A stretch of 64,000 nt of DNA from Paragyromitra xinjiangensis. Lineage: Eukaryota > Ascomycota > Pezizomycetes > Pezizales > Discinaceae. This document shows positions 23,043 to 35,370 of this stretch, one piece after another. The DNA lies in contig JBCAMK010000012.1 of the NCBI GenBank assembly GCA_038503065.1, positions 744,001 to 808,000 on the forward strand, written 5' to 3'. The translations under genes and the position numbers were made by a program. The stretch's first letter is position 1. The number at the start of each line of letters is the position of its first letter. The notes below the pieces were generated by a model that saw only the letters and a list, made by a program, of their open reading frames with translations, searched no databases and had not been told where the DNA came from.

Positions 23043-24388
23043 ATGAGTGGAGAACCTTCTGTTGCTCGGAAGGACAAGGGCCGAAGCATTGATGCTAATA
23101 GTTCCTCATCAGCCCCTGCTTACGAGCTTCCATGGTTAGCCAATTTTCCTTTACCCCGCCTCTGGGGGAAGAACCCCCCAGTATCTCATGATATGTTTTC
23201 TTTTTCTTCGATTCTTGAGCCTTGTCTCTCGCTAATTTATCAAGTCTAAAGGGTTGAGAAATACCGTCCTATTCTGCTTGATGACATAGTAGGCAACAAT
23301 GAGACAATTGAGCGTCTGAAAATAATTGCAAAAGATGGGAACATGCCCCACGTCATCATCTCTGGGATGCCGGGTATCGGGTTTGCCTACCCCACCCCTA
23401 CCCCACCTTATCGCAGCATCTGACTTCTACACTTGGCTCTAGGAAAACAACTTCAGTATTATGTCTCGCTCGTGCGTTATTGGGCGATGCTTATAAGGAG
23501 GCTGTGCTTGAATTGAACGCGTCTGACGAACGAGGGATCGATGTTGTACGAAATCGTATCAAGGGATTCGCTCAGAAGAAGGTAACCCTTCCTGCGGGAC
23601 GACAAAAGATTGTCATCCTTGATGAGGCTGACAGGTATTTTGCCGGCCCTCCGACTATGTTTGTGCTATTTGGTTTATTAATCCCCATATAGCATGACTT
23701 CTGGGGCACAACAAGCCCTCCGGCGCACGATGGAAATCTACTCCTCTACTACTCGCTTTGCTTTCGCCTGTAATCAATCCAACAAGATTATTGAGCCCCT
23801 TCAATCCCGTTGTGCAATTCTTCGTTATTCTCGCTTGACAGACCCACAAGTTCTTAAGCGACTCATGGAGATATGCGAGGCGGAGAAAGTCGACTACTCG
23901 GATGATGGAATTGCAGCATTGATATTCTCGGCGGAAGGGGACATGAGACAGGCGATCAACAATTTGCAAAGTACGGTGGCAGGGTTTGGGTTTGTGAATG
24001 GAGACAACGTGTTCAAGGTGGTTGATTCACCACATCCTATCGCAGTACAGGCAATAGTTAAGGCTTGTTATGAGGGTAAAATCGACTCCGCACTGGAGAA
24101 GCTTGAAGAGTTATGGGACAAGGGATATTCGGCCGTGGACATAATCAGCACCATGTTCAGGGTTACTAAAACGATTGAGAGTTTGAGTGAACATTCTAAA
24201 TTGGGCTTTATCAAGGTAAAAATGCACCTACTCACTAGCCCACCTAGCCTGTGCTAATAACTAGGCAGGAAATCGGATTCACTCATATGCGCATCCTCGA
24301 AGGGGTTTCAACTCTTCTACAACTTAAGGGATGTGTGGCTAGGCTAGCAAAAATAAACATGCGGCCGGAACTCTTTATACCAAAATGA
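23043..24388 (+). CDS. RFC4: Replication factor C small subunit (yeast Rfc4 / human RFC2 type)
   Basis: Five exons: 23043-23134, 23252-23380, 23443-23634, 23693-24215 and 24269-24388; 351 residues. The clamp loader opens the PCNA ring and places it on primer-template DNA in the nucleus. Visible AAA+ motifs are ELPWVEKYRP at the N terminus, [13 protein letters not shown], the P-loop [27 protein letters not shown], the Walker B box [10 protein letters not shown], the SRC motif ([14 protein letters not shown]) and sensor-2 [13 protein letters not shown]. The collar domain follows. The P-loop GMPGIGKTT and [19 protein letters not shown] match the Rfc4 (human RFC2) subunit better than Rfc2, Rfc3 or Rfc5; that assignment is by motif recognition. 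All introns are GT-AG and short. Confidence 0.93.
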
Positions 24389-24536
24389 AGCTCACACTCT
24401 GTATGACATTTAATCACCATCTTCCCTTCCTTTCTTTGAATCATAGGTTTTATATCTAAAACTTGCTATCTAAGTCGTGAAGGGTACTATTACTACACAA
24501 AGAGAAAATGATAAAAAGAACAAAACAATGGTAGAG

Positions 24537-25610
24537 TTAACTGAAGGATGCCAAAGCATTTGGGGATTCCGACAGAGGCCACAATAAGTTATAGAAGCCC
24601 CAAGCACCTCCGAACAGAAGCGTAAAATAGACGACGGATCTCCATTTCGAACCATCGATCAAGCCTAAGGAAGGGAAGCCCATGTGATTACAGAATGAAT
24701 GGACGATTATGGCCACCCATGCAGAGCCCGTGCGGAGGAAGATGAATGTCGCAAACCAACCAAACAAGGTGGTGTATGCAAACTGGAAGAGAGAACGCAC
24801 AAAAGTGAGAGTAATGGCGTTTGGTTGGCTCAGGTAGAATTCATATGCATGGTGGATATGCGCTGGGTAGAATGATATCAGAAAGGAATATTTCATGGCG
24901 ACGAGGAAACCGACCTATTCCAAAATATAACGGGGATAAAAATACTATAGAGCTAGGCGACCTCCCAGCTATTAGATGCAATGGAACCAAGCAGGCACGG
25001 AATACTATTTCTTCAGTGAAGGGCGCCTAGGCAAAAGCAGAAGTTAACCCCCACAGCTCAAAAATAAGGCCAGCGGCTAAGCTTTCTCTTGCTTCATAAT
25101 CCATGATGATACCTGAAACAAAGTAGGTTTTGGAAGCGAAAACTGAAGAACTTCAGAGGGAGAACATACAGCAACATAATTCCTCCAACCGATCCAAGTG
25201 GAAAACATCTTGTCCACATCATCTTTAACATCCATCCAACCATTATCGAAGCATAGCCGCTGTACTAATGGGCCGGTGAAGAGAATCGCAGTGAGGAGCA
25301 AAGATCTCAAAATGTCAAAGATAGAACTTGGTGTTGGTGAGAGTCCAAGAAAGGAAAGCACTTCGAACAATGATCGTTTCGGCGTTGTGAGGGCGGTGAT
25401 GCTTGATGTGATCACCAGGGACGTGATGGTAACTATAGTTACAGCCCGGATCCTGACACGAATCACGGAGGGAGAGTCGCGAGGGAGGTTTGGATGTGGC
25501 CGGGAGAGAGGACTAAGGTAAAGGACACCGACATAGCTCACCGTGTATAGTATTGAAATAATGCTGGCATGAAAGGGGGTGAATCGGGTTGATTCTTGTT
25601 GGTATATCAT
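24537..25610 (-). CDS. RCE1: CAAX prenyl protease 2 (Rce1)
   Basis: Three exons on the minus strand: 25610-25170, 25026-24915 and 24862-24537; 292 residues. This ER membrane endopeptidase removes the last three residues of prenylated CAAX proteins such as Ras and a-factor. Conserved pieces are PFTEEIVFRACLVPLHL (catalytic Glu pair and Arg), SPSSIVFLSPLYFGIAHIHH (catalytic His) and the third motif VIIVHSFCNHMGFP, within a polytopic hydrophobic protein with several membrane spans. The residue before PFTEE is Ala where most family members have Gly. The intron-2 donor (ATAG|GTCGGT) is not the commonest type but gives exactly the family sequence. The start at 25610 gives a plausible N-terminal first membrane segment. 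Confidence 0.92.
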
Positions 25611-27299
25611 TTTGAAGCAGTTGGGTGTTCTGAGATGTGTTTTATTTCCCCCTCTCCAGCACTACATGTACCTACAGCATTAGTTGTAGTGAGGCTGAGC
25701 AACAAGCTCTGCCCCTGGCGATCATAGATAATCTAACTTCGCCACAAGTGTAGATGTGTGGCTGGTGGACTTAGCAGCGGATCAAGACAATCAGATGGAG
25801 AGATTAAGTGTGCGCTAATGTCAGTTACGGGCTGACTAAAAAGCATTGTTTTTGATTGGTCAAATCCATCACGTGACTCAGATTAACTTTTGTGACGTGA
25901 GTCGTTTTGAAGTCGCGTTACCTAGGTAGAGAGCTTCCTATTCCCCAACTAGAAATTTGCAAAGCTGTCTGAATTTAAGGGTTTTACGTACGAAATGCCA
26001 GAAAACAGTAGTACATATCCTAAAGGTGCTATGGAGGAAGGAGAGGTGTCAAAAAGGCATCAAAAAGGCGCCGAGACTGCCTCCAACCAATAGAAATGGC
26101 TTTCTCACCAAATCTTGCCTGCTTGGGCAACGCGACTTCAAAACGGCCACATGGTATGATTGAGATCATAAGATTCAAAAGCCTAGAGAACTATTGCCAA
26201 GACTGGAGTAGAACAGTTTCTTTTTCTTTTTCTTTGGGAAAACACTACTATTACTAATTCTCAATTACCTGATAGGCGAAGAAGCCGTTTGTCGATGTAG
26301 CCGGGTAACTGCTACAGTTCCGGGACACGGAGCAAGGGCTTAGTGCGAAAGGAGCTAGGCGGGGTTTCAGGGCAGCAAGGGCGCAACGTTCTGCCGCTAG
26401 CTAGTGGAATCGTTCCGGGAGCCAATGCATGCCAGGAGGCGATGATGCACGCGAGACGGAAAGGAACAGCGCAGCGACAACGACGGAAAAGGTCCAGAGA
26501 TGCTCGGCAAGTGCTCATCCCACAGGACTGCTTCCTGATGTGTCCAGAGCTGCGGGTTCCACGCTGCAGCAACGGTGGAAACACAGTTGCCATTCGTTCA
26601 CGATGGGCGTTGGGGACCATTGTATGCAGGCACACACAGCCAGACCTACATTTCCATGCGGGGAGAAAATAGCAAAAGCATGAGCGACGATTGCTGCAGC
26701 TGGTACACAGGCTCAATGTTCATACGAAAGCGATGCAGAAAAATAAGGGGGCAAACAAAATAGACAGCGCTTCTCATCCGCGCACACTCGTTTGGCCTTC
26801 TCTCTCTTCCTCGCTCTCGCTCTCGCTCTCGTTCACTCCCACCATCACCACCTACCCCCCCCCAACCACTACAGTCCCTCCCTTGGGTTTACTCCCTCAC
26901 ACTCTTTTGTCCGGAATACTTACTTGGCTCATCTCGCTCTTTACTTTCTTTTCTCTGGGTAGTAACGTTTACGTCTTTTTGTCTGTCCTTCTCTTGTGGT
27001 TTAATTCTTGTTTTGTCGATTCAAAATTTTTTTACCATTTATCCGTCATCGTTTCAACGAAGACCTGTATTTTTTATTGATATTTTCTACCCTCACTATT
27101 CGCCATCTTCACCTTTATATTCATAATTCTTTTTCTACTTTAAATTTCCGTTCACTATCTGCTACTGTTTTTGCGGTTTATCTCGCTTCCCATACGTATC
27201 AGCCCTTCTTGACATTATATCATCAAATTTACTATTTTTTTATTTGCTCCATGTTATAAGGGGTAAGAAAGAGGGAGAGATTCAAGGATCTAGAGTTTT
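25611..27299. promoter_or_regulatory. Divergent intergenic region with a long pyrimidine-rich leader
   Basis: No gene is supported. A GC-richer patch (about 26270-26680) has open frames on both strands, with no recognised domain. From about 26790 to 27240 the plus strand is strongly C/T-rich, with CTCTCG hexamers at 26805-26832, and runs into the start of the serine-rich membrane protein, like a long fungal 5' leader. Confidence 0.45.
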
Positions 27300-28862
27300 A
27301 TGGAAATGAGCGGCCGCCCTCGTCGCGCTGCCCTACACCAGCGCTCTGACTCCGAAACCAACGAGATACGAACCATTCCTTCTCTTGACAGCACCAATTC
27401 CTCCGTTTCACAAAAGACAAATGATGTTTCATCATGGGTCCCTCATCCAACCACGGCTTCTATTTCAAGGGACAGCACACGCTCCAGCTCTCGCACAACA
27501 AGCACAAGCACAAGCAGGAGTCGTGTTAGCCCTGCTGGTCTTCGACACTCCGGTTCTCTCGACAGTCTACCTCCCGTTGCGCCCTTAAAGATCAACAAAA
27601 GAGAGTCCGCCTTCATTGTAGCCAGAGATCCACCTACGACTACTGCCAAGGAATCATCGTCTCCAGATACATTTGTTGGTGGCTCAAATTCACCCTCTAA
27701 TGCGACTGCGATCAAAACGCAGACATTCCCAAAATCGATACTGAAAAAGCCGTCTAGAGCCGCACTGCCCCCCTACTCAACAGAAGAATATAATCGAAGA
27801 TCGAGTTCATGGGTGGGGAGCAATTCTCACAATCCCAGCACCGCGAAGATTACCAGAATGAACGCCCGTACATTGAGGATCGTGCGCAGCGAAGACGGCG
27901 ACGGCGACGACGAAGAGGGAGAGGAAGTTGATGTGGTTGGTAGGCTCGTTAGTCAGGAACGTTCGGTGTCTGGAACCCTTTCTCCAAGAACTTCTCCATC
28001 GCTACGGCTAGTAAGCAGCGCCGAATCGAGCACCCGAGTTGCCCGCATATTCCCCAACCCGTCTTTTGCTGCGCGCTCTCCAAGCAATGCTTCCCTAGAG
28101 CGCCCTGGCACCGCCGGCTCGCTGTTTGCTTCTGCCAAGCAACTTCCAGCATGGGCAAAGTAAGTTTGTTTAAACCCAGCCATTTCATAGGGCGATGGGT
28201 TGGCTTGCAGATGTGGCTGACATCTTATCCTTCCATCTAGGTACTTTTATGGTAAGAAGGGAGGCCGAGGAAGCATCATCGAACCCGATTTGCCCACAAG
28301 CGCTAGCGCACATGGCAACGAGAGAATTGGTAGGGTGGGCCCTAGGGTTCGCCGACAGCAAAGCAATGATTCTCTACTCATTACCGAAGTCATCCTTCCA
28401 GGTGCAGTCTATCATGTCCCAACACGCTTTCCTTCGTCGGAAAGCATCCCTGGATTAGACTGGATAGGAAATAGGACTAGAGTTATGGATCCTGAAGTTG
28501 CAACCCAGTGGTCTACACCACACCTTGACAATATACCTCCGTCCAGATCCGAGAATATTGATCGCCAGTTGATCATGTTCTGTTTGGGATTCGTACTCCC
28601 AATTTGCTGGATAATTGCTGCATTCCTCCCGTTGCCCAAGCTTCAGCCACGTACCAAAAAGCAACCACACCCAGAAAATAGCGAATTTCCATCCTATACC
28701 GTCGACGTGGAAGCTGCATCAAACCATAGTGCCGTGGAAGCACGAAGGTACGAGAACGCTCGCTGGTGGCGGAGAGTGAATCGTGTACTATCTGTGTTTG
28801 GATTGGCTATTATCGGCGCTATAATCACACTGGGTGTTGTTGCTGCCACGCGCGGTGTCTAG
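27300..28862 (+). CDS. Serine-rich fungal membrane protein with C-terminal transmembrane pair
   Basis: Two exons, 27300-28159 and 28241-28862, joined in phase across an 81-nt GT-AG intron; 493 residues. The first 280 residues are Ser/Thr/Pro/Arg-rich and probably disordered (for example STRSSSRTTSTSTSRSR), with an acidic patch DGDGDDEEGEE. Exon 2 begins with YFYGKKGGRGSIIEPDLP, followed by a basic stretch and two hydrophobic segments, IMFCLGFVLPICWIIAAFLP and VLSVFGLAIIGAIITLGVV, separated by about 80 mostly polar residues containing ARWWRRVNRV. This layout is known in filamentous fungi as an uncharacterised serine-rich protein; no function is known to me. A second ATG two codons downstream of the first could be the real start. 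Confidence 0.85.
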
Positions 28863-29839
28863 ATCCTTTTTTATGTTCATGTCTGACGCTGGTGTTTCTC
28901 TGATTTGCTTGGTGGGTGGTGTTTCTCGTTTTTTCTTTCTTTTTACCTATTCCTTATACATATTACTTCGATCTTTATGCGCCTTATGATTCAGATGTCT
29001 TCACGTCATACTCGTTTCCCATATATTGCCATTAAGGGTATTTTATGTTTGAGATATTAGAGATCACGAAGCTACAGTTCCTTACAGATATCCCTGGGGA
29101 CTTCAGCATTTTTTTGGGTTTCTATTCATTTAGCTTTCTTAATTTCTTGTCTAGGAACACCGACCTTTGGGCCAATCAAACCCCTAGTACCGTTTTTACA
29201 TTACTCTTCTTGTATTTTAATTTTTTTTCACTTCTGCCGGTTTCGTTGATACGGGAAAGCAGTAATTATTTAAAGCTGGACTAACAGCCTGGGATTTTTA
29301 TGGCGAATTTTGGTGGGTTGGATGTCTGGGATGATTGATAGGATATGGATGATGTGATTATCTCCAGGTTGGGAAATACTTGGATTTGATGGATTAAGAA
29401 TTGTGATGCGAAGCTTGGAAAATAATAAAGATGATTTGGTTATCTTCCACTTCATTCAGGACTAGCGGGTATCAGTGGAGTGAGATATGTTGGAAGATGG
29501 AACGTTTGGTTGGAGATAGGATCTAGGTCGTCGCATTTTGCTATCTATCCTTTCAGCAACAGAGAAAAACAACTGTTGAACGGAGGTATATTAAGAAATT
29601 TTGCCCCATCCTTACATTACATGCCGTAAACTTGCCCCGCAATTATATATACATCACAATACAGACCGAGGAAGCGAGAAGAAGAAAATCGGAGGAAATC
29701 GACTCGAGAAATCCACCATTGCTACTATACTCATCACTATACCCTAGAATCCTCTTGGAGACTCGTGTCCAAACCCCAACAAAGAGAATCATCTAAGCGC
29801 ATAGTACCTCGTCTATCCGTAATTTAGCTTCCTGAGGAT
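28863..29839. other. Intergenic between convergent serine-rich protein and TIM8 genes
   Basis: About 1 kb of AT-rich sequence with no supported coding frame, RNA gene or repeat. Confidence 0.4.
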
Positions 29840-30218
29840 CTAAGCCCTACCACCCATGTAATCTAGCTGTTTCACAATCGTCTTTTGAGAGTCGATGAAT
29901 CGATTGACGCAATTCTCTAAACAGGTGTTTTCGTTTTTCTCGATTGCAGGGCCGGTGATTTTGGCCGTCATGCATTTAGTCCAACACATATCAGTTAAGT
30001 TGTGGACATCTGTAGTTTTATGGCGTTTAGTACCTAGTCTTTATTGCACATATAGGAATTGATATGGCTTGATACAAAAGGGAAAAGGAAGTAAAGAAGG
30101 TGGAAAAAGTACTCGTTTGGAACTTCGCTTTTTGCTGCTCATTCTCGATGAATTGCTGCAACTCTTTCCGGTCTTTATCGCTGAAATCAGACATGCCTGA
30201 AGTCGCCTGGGTATCCAT
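29840..30218 (-). CDS. TIM8: Mitochondrial intermembrane-space chaperone Tim8
   Basis: Two exons on the minus strand, 30218-30113 and 30009-29840, with a 103-nt intron; 91 residues. The small Tim signature is present: FIENEQQKAKFQ, then the first twin motif CWTKC and the second CLENC (CX3C each, 15 residues apart), followed by CVNRFIDSQKTIVKQL. VHNLTDMCWTKCM is typical of Tim8 rather than Tim9, Tim10 or Tim13. The protein pairs with Tim13 to escort hydrophobic precursors such as Tim23 across the intermembrane space. The start at MDTQATSG gives the usual length; an internal Met eight codons later is an alternative. Longer upstream frame is not conserved. Confidence 0.93.
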
Positions 30219-32411
30219 TCCTGAAATCAATAGATATAGTGTTCGACGAAAAACTTGAGGATGGTGAAGAAAGTCAATTTTCGGTGGTGAGGGGGAACCG
30301 TCTTGTCGTTTCATACGATATACAGCTTGATGACTATTTTTTTCATATGCCAAGACTGTGGCGTCAAGTTGCAACAGCTAAAAGTAGAAGAACTGAGGAT
30401 TTGATTGGCTCCACTCTTAATTAACCTCGGATAAGCCATGACTTGTAACAAGAGTCTCTTTTTGTGGTGTATTAAGAGCTCTTCTATAGACCAAGGATAA
30501 TGGAGTGTGACTGTGCAAATGTGTATAGCAGGGGAAAATAATAAGAGCATCTAGGTTACTTTGCCAAAATTAATAAGGAATCAGGCCGTCAGCCCAGGTG
30601 GAATGCCATCCTTTGGGGCGCACCAATTTTAGGTTCTTTGCGTCTAATGACATAGTCCTTACCCTGACGTTGCTCAACTTATGAGCAGACTGGAGGAAGA
30701 AGTCGGGGAGACACACTGTTAGTCAAACCCAACAAACCCATTCAAGTCGAACAATTAATAGGTACGAGGAGGCAAGAAGAAGAATGACGGGAAAGAGATA
30801 GCAGAGCAGGACAAAAGAAGGAAAGTGGGATATTTCAGTTCAGCCACGTAATAAAATTAGCAGCAAACATGCAGAATAACACAGATCTTGAGTGGTATGA
30901 TTCAGAATAACACATAATCTAAAATGACACTGGCACCATGGCCAGTAGGAATATTTTTCTTTGTTCTCAACTCCTCCCTCACAATCTACTATATATAGTT
31001 TCCGAGCCAACACTCCACAGTACATATAGTCATCTACTACACCAATCGTCTATCACAACAGTCACCTATTACAACCTTCCCTTATCATGGCATCATCAAG
31101 TCTTGACTCACTTGCTGTTTGTTCCAGCCAGCTATTTAGCTCAATATAGGAGCTTAAATACGCAGTGCAAAACCGGGCAATTTCCGAAAAGGTTACAACC
31201 AAAATCATTAATCGGAAAAGTGAGAGGCATCGGTTTGTGAGATTTTGTTACAAAAAAAGTCATAAAAGGCTAACAGGTTACAGGTTTTGATTTCCTACTA
31301 GTCACGGTGCCAGTGTGTCATTTTAGATAATGTGTTATTCTGGACCATACCGCTCGAGATCTGTGTTACTCCGCATGTTTTTGCCGTAAAATTAAATGTT
31401 TCGAATTATTTCTGCTTTCAGATTTGGAGAAGTCTGATAAATTCGTAGGGTCAGAAGTCTAACAAAGAGGTTCTCCAGTGACTAAGAGGAACCTGCTGGC
31501 TTGTGGGCTAGAGTGTTGAACGGTTGCTCCAGTGAATTATTCGGTGGCCCAAGCGGTTAAGCTGCTTGCTTTTTTCCGTAGATAGATATTCTGAAGGATG
31601 GTTATTGGGAGGAACTTATCCGGAGTTTTGCGTGAGCGTTCGCCTAGCCAGTTGCAGATTATAGGATATTGTCTTCGTCAAGATTCTCTGAGCGGAGGTG
31701 GCAGGTATCCTTTTTTCCATTGATTTCTGGGTACAAGAATATCGCATATAACAGTTATGGCGTGAACAAAACCCGAATGTAGTACATGTAATAATTAAGT
31801 CAATATTATATGCCAAGCACCTTAATGGATCGCCTGTGCGGCATCAGCTGTCAGAGCAAACGTTTACAGTAGGGAGACCAGTTAATAGGGGCATATTTCG
31901 TTTAATTTTTCGACCACCGGGAGGCTCAAGTTTCGCTTTCAAGGTATGTATTTGGTGGGGCATGGCATAAACTGGCCCATCATGTGAGTCTTAGAAGGGT
32001 GTATAATATAGGTTTTGGTAGGTTTCTGACGGCAAGCAGAGCGGCAAATTTAAATGGGGGAGTATTTCTTGAGATGAAGTTAGGGCGGATGTCAGAACAC
32101 CAGCCCGGAGACCATGGCCTAGGCTCAGGCACACATGCACTATGCCTTAAAGATTAATCTAGTTACTTCACTAGGTTCGGGTACCTTATTACTTATGTCC
32201 TATCCGGTTGTCATTTTTAGGTCTTCCATTACAGTTTATAGGTAGGACAAGTGTACTATATCTTGATGTGGGGTGTCGTGGGTGTCTCGGGCCAAAAAAA
32301 ATTGCAGAAAATAATTTACCAAACACGGATATCGTACATGTGAGCCTTTCAAGGAATTTTCTGCCTATTGGCATACTTCATACAACCATTTCCCTAAATC
32401 ATCCTTTCTCA
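30219..32411. other. Gene-free region between TIM8 and Ku70 genes, with one MITE
   Basis: The only structured feature is the 0.55-kb inverted-repeat element at about 30849-31395. Outside it I find no coding frame with conserved motifs. A string at 31540-31570 resembles the 5' half of a Leu/Ser tRNA but lacks the 3' half. Confidence 0.4.
30849..31395. mobile_element. MITE-like element with about 90-bp terminal inverted repeats
   Basis: The left arm (30849-30940) and right arm (31303-31395) are inverted copies of each other. Shared blocks include TAACACAGATCT, CAGAATAACACAT and ATCTAAAATGACAC. The arms differ mainly by transitions (for example GCAGAATAAC against GCGGAGTAAC, CTTGAGTGG against CTCGAGCGG). 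The 360-bp interior has no coding capacity. Length and structure fit a non-autonomous DNA transposon. The exact ends and target duplication are not clear. Confidence 0.75.
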
Positions 32412-34628
32412 TTACTTCTGCTTGAGGTAATTCTCAACCGCCGTGATCAAGTCAGCCTTTTTCCCAGAAAAATTAAGGCCTCGGTCTTGAAGCCAGAGTT
32501 TAATGCTCGCAACTGTAAGCTGAAGCGCCATCACCGTCAGCACTTCTGATAATCTCTCAAGTAACAATATGTAAAAAAAGAGTAACCTTGTGTAAAGTCC
32601 CACTCTCCCAAGCAGATTCAACTTCACCGTCCCCTTCAGATTTAATACTCTTCACCCTCTTGGATGGGGCTTCCCCCAGATTCTATAATGTTTAAGGATC
32701 GCATTAGTACAACACAAAAAGTGATGGGGGAAACGAGAACTTTCATACTCTGACCGCCATAACACTCCGCTTAATCCCTGTCTTTACTGGTGCCCCCAGG
32801 CTAAGCCCTTTACTCGCAATTTCTAGTTCCCTAAACCATTCTCTTACATAACTACCCGAATGTTTATCAATCAACTTAAACTTCGGGAGGGTCGTATCTA
32901 CAGGCTTATCCGGCAAATCCTCATCCAATGCAATGGCCTGTAGAATACGATAATGCCATTGCAGTGCTGGATTCGAGTATTTCTCTGGTGTATAACCTTT
33001 TGGCATGTGTAGTTGTTTCACAATCGTTCTCATTCTGTCGATAAGTGGAGCGGGTGCTTTAACTAGCGGGAGTTCGGGATTCTGTCGGACGTCATCGGCG
33101 AACGGGAGGGGGACGAGGAAGAACCCAGGAGGGTGTATTTGGACTCCATCTTCGATGGCTTCGGTGCTTGGGAGCATGGCACATACTTGGGGCGAGGCAT
33201 TACGGCGGGCAATACACCAGCAAATACCAATCTTATCGGAGTCTACTAATTTTTTGTGCAGAGCTGCGAATGTGCGCGTGGATCCGATGTAGGTGGTTTC
33301 ATCGGGGTATATAAAGTTTGCGGGTTTGACGTTCTGGTCGAACAAGAGCGAAGAGATATGCTTAAAGCCCAATACCTTGATAATCGGTTCACCGAAGCTG
33401 CGCATAGCTTTCATTTCGTCAGGCGTAAATATAACCTGCTCGCCGCCGAATTTATAGGCCTTGCGAATCTCAGTTTTTTCAACAACTTTAGCTGTGTCTG
33501 CAGCAATTTTAGTCGTTACGCCTTGAACGATCTTTGCTTTCTCGGCACTTGTGTAGACATAGTGACTACGTGCTTTCTCCTGCCGCTTGTATAAGAGGTA
33601 CCCTTTGACGCTGATATTTAACCCCGGGCCGAGCTCAAGTTTTGTTGAGAAAAGAGCACGTTTGGCGGTAGTCTTGGATTTGATGCTAGAGACCATCTCT
33701 TTGAGGCGCATTGTGCCACTAGTTGTGGTGGAAGTGACGAAGTTGTCATCCTCTTCATCACCAGGAGCACGGTATATGATGTCATCATAGAATTTAGAAG
33801 CATCGAAACCGCCTTTCTTTGCAGGGTCTGAGATGAAGAAAGGATCTATCCTAACGCCGAGATCGTATAGATCCCGAGCACGGGTGATGGAGCTGTTCTT
33901 GAGGGCCTTGTCGGTGGCATGCGGATCGTCATCGTCTGTCACTATAAACAACCGACGAGATTGAAAATTGGCAGCTTTAGTGGTGAAGATTTGGTTTGCG
34001 GCGAAAAGTACATTAGCCATGGAGGCTTGCTCTTTCGCAGGTGTAAGGACCTCTGCAAATTCTTCAGGGTCCTCAATCAGCTTCTTCAAAGCTTTGATGC
34101 CCTTGGCATCTGGTACATCGAGATCTAGCAATAAGTAACAATGTTCATATCCTCCCGACCCGCTCTCGATCTGAAATTTTGTCTTTTCGCTCCCAAATAG
34201 CAGTATCCCCATCATGTCGTTCGGATTGGAAATTATCCTTGATTGCAGTACAGCGTATGCACACTGCAAGGCAGTGCGCACGGCAGAGACAGATAAATCC
34301 CTCCTTGATCTCGGCCTCGATGTCGAGAGTTTGGGGCTGTCTTCTGTGCCCATTGGGTCGTCACCGTCGTGGGCCGAAAGCATAGACTCGGAAACCTAAA
34401 TATTTTCGCTTTAACGAGATACATCGAAAGAGTTTCAAGGAAATGTTGCGTACGTGAATGGCGAAGAGAATAGCATCTTTCTGGGATTGATATTGCTATA
34501 GATGTTAGTTTGACCAGAGCTCTTGATACCTAATCTGTTGAAAAGTGGTTAGGACCTACTTGGGTATCTTCTTCTTCATCCTCATCAACCTCATCGTCTT
34601 TCGGGCTCCATTTGCGTTCCCCTGACAT
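32412..34628 (-). CDS. KU70: Ku70, DNA end-binding subunit of non-homologous end joining
   Basis: Five exons on the minus strand: 34628-34560, 34495-34454, 34395-32749, 32682-32587 and 32519-32412; 653 residues. An acidic N terminus (DDEVDEDEEEDTQ) leads into the von Willebrand-like domain (YQSQKDAILFAIHVSESML, GILLFGSE, RRLFIVTDDDDP). The Ku core beta-barrel (LGPGLNISVKGYLLYKRQ, GGEQVIFTPDEMKAMRSFG, GFKHIS) follows, and a C-terminal SAP domain (VASIKLWLQDRGLNFSGKKA) closes the protein. Ku70 with Ku80 forms a ring on DNA double-strand ends and recruits ligase IV. Known as mus-51 in Neurospora. All introns are GT-AG. The first two exons are short, and the start MSGERKWSPKDDE is conserved in fungal Ku70. 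Confidence 0.95.
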
Positions 34629-34907
34629 ATTTGCTAGTAAATACTATTTTACTCTGTTTACTTTGCCCGAGCTACCGAACCCGTTCGGCCACAGAGGAAA
34701 CTGGACGCCGTGCCTTGGATTTAAAGGCGAAATTTTTTAGAGTTGGTTAAGTTGCTGAGGGGAGACGCGCTGTCACAGGACTTGACGCGCCACGCGATCC
34801 AAAGAGTCATAGATTTCGTCTTGGCAACGTCATGCAATGGGTGTGCGTGAGAGTTTATGATCTGGAATGCTTACTTAATACAATCGAATTCGATAATCCT
34901 AACCCGA

Positions 34908-35370
34908 GTATATGTACTACGGGTGTAGGGGTAAGTCTGTCGACAGGTGGCGGTGCAGGCGGAAGGTGTCCCCTTTCCCAACACCCTGAAAGGTCTGAGA
35001 AAATGTATAATGAATAGAGAACACTATATAAAAAAATATTGACCTAGTTTATTTGATAAACCGAAAAACTCGGGCAACCTCGAGTCTCTCAAGCAAATGG
35101 CTGCACCGCCACCTGTCGACAGACTTACCCCTACACCCTAGTACTCATGTCGCCGGATTGCTATTGCTTTCCCTATCCAGAAAATAGATCTGGATTCTCA
35201 CGCAAGTAGGAAATTTTCCAGAGAGACAACTAATATCTTTTCTACCCAAACGATCTTTCCTCCAAATACCAGCCAATAATAACTTGTCCCATTGGGTGGT
35301 TTTGGTGGGCAGATCTATTTTTGTAAAAGGGAAAGCAATAGTAATCCGGCAACATGAGTACATGTAGTTT
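34908..35370. mobile_element. Older MITE interrupted by the 218-bp MITE
   Basis: The segment CATGTCGCCGGATTGCTATT (starting about 35147) has an inverted partner near 35334-35360, reading on the other strand CATGTTGCCGGATTACTATT. The match continues through GCTTTCCC to AATAGATCTG. On the outer side, ATGTACT left of the 218-bp element continues the same arm, because the intact right arm reads ATGTACTCATGT on the reverse strand. The younger element therefore sits inside the left arm. The arms are about 50-60 bases; exact outer ends are uncertain. Confidence 0.7.
34921..35138. mobile_element. 218-bp MITE with perfect 38-bp terminal inverted repeats
   Basis: 34921-34958 and 35101-35138 are perfect reverse complements over 38 bases, beginning GGGTGTAGGGGTAAGTCTGT. 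The interior is about 140 bases without coding capacity. GTACT appears on both sides (34914-34918 and 35141-35145), separated from the perfect arms by two bases each, and is a candidate 5-bp target duplication. The absence of any arm mismatch suggests a recent insertion. Confidence 0.85.

Noticed and set aside
26312..26716. Overlapping frames on both strands in a GC-richer patch
   Set aside because: Both strands are open only because of base composition; Cys/Arg-rich translations with no recognised domain.
31540..31620. String resembling a Leu/Ser tRNA 5' half (GGTGGCCCAAGCGGTTAAG)
   Set aside because: The A-box-like part is convincing but there is no B-box (GGTTCGAATCC) or acceptor-stem partner downstream; at best a relic.
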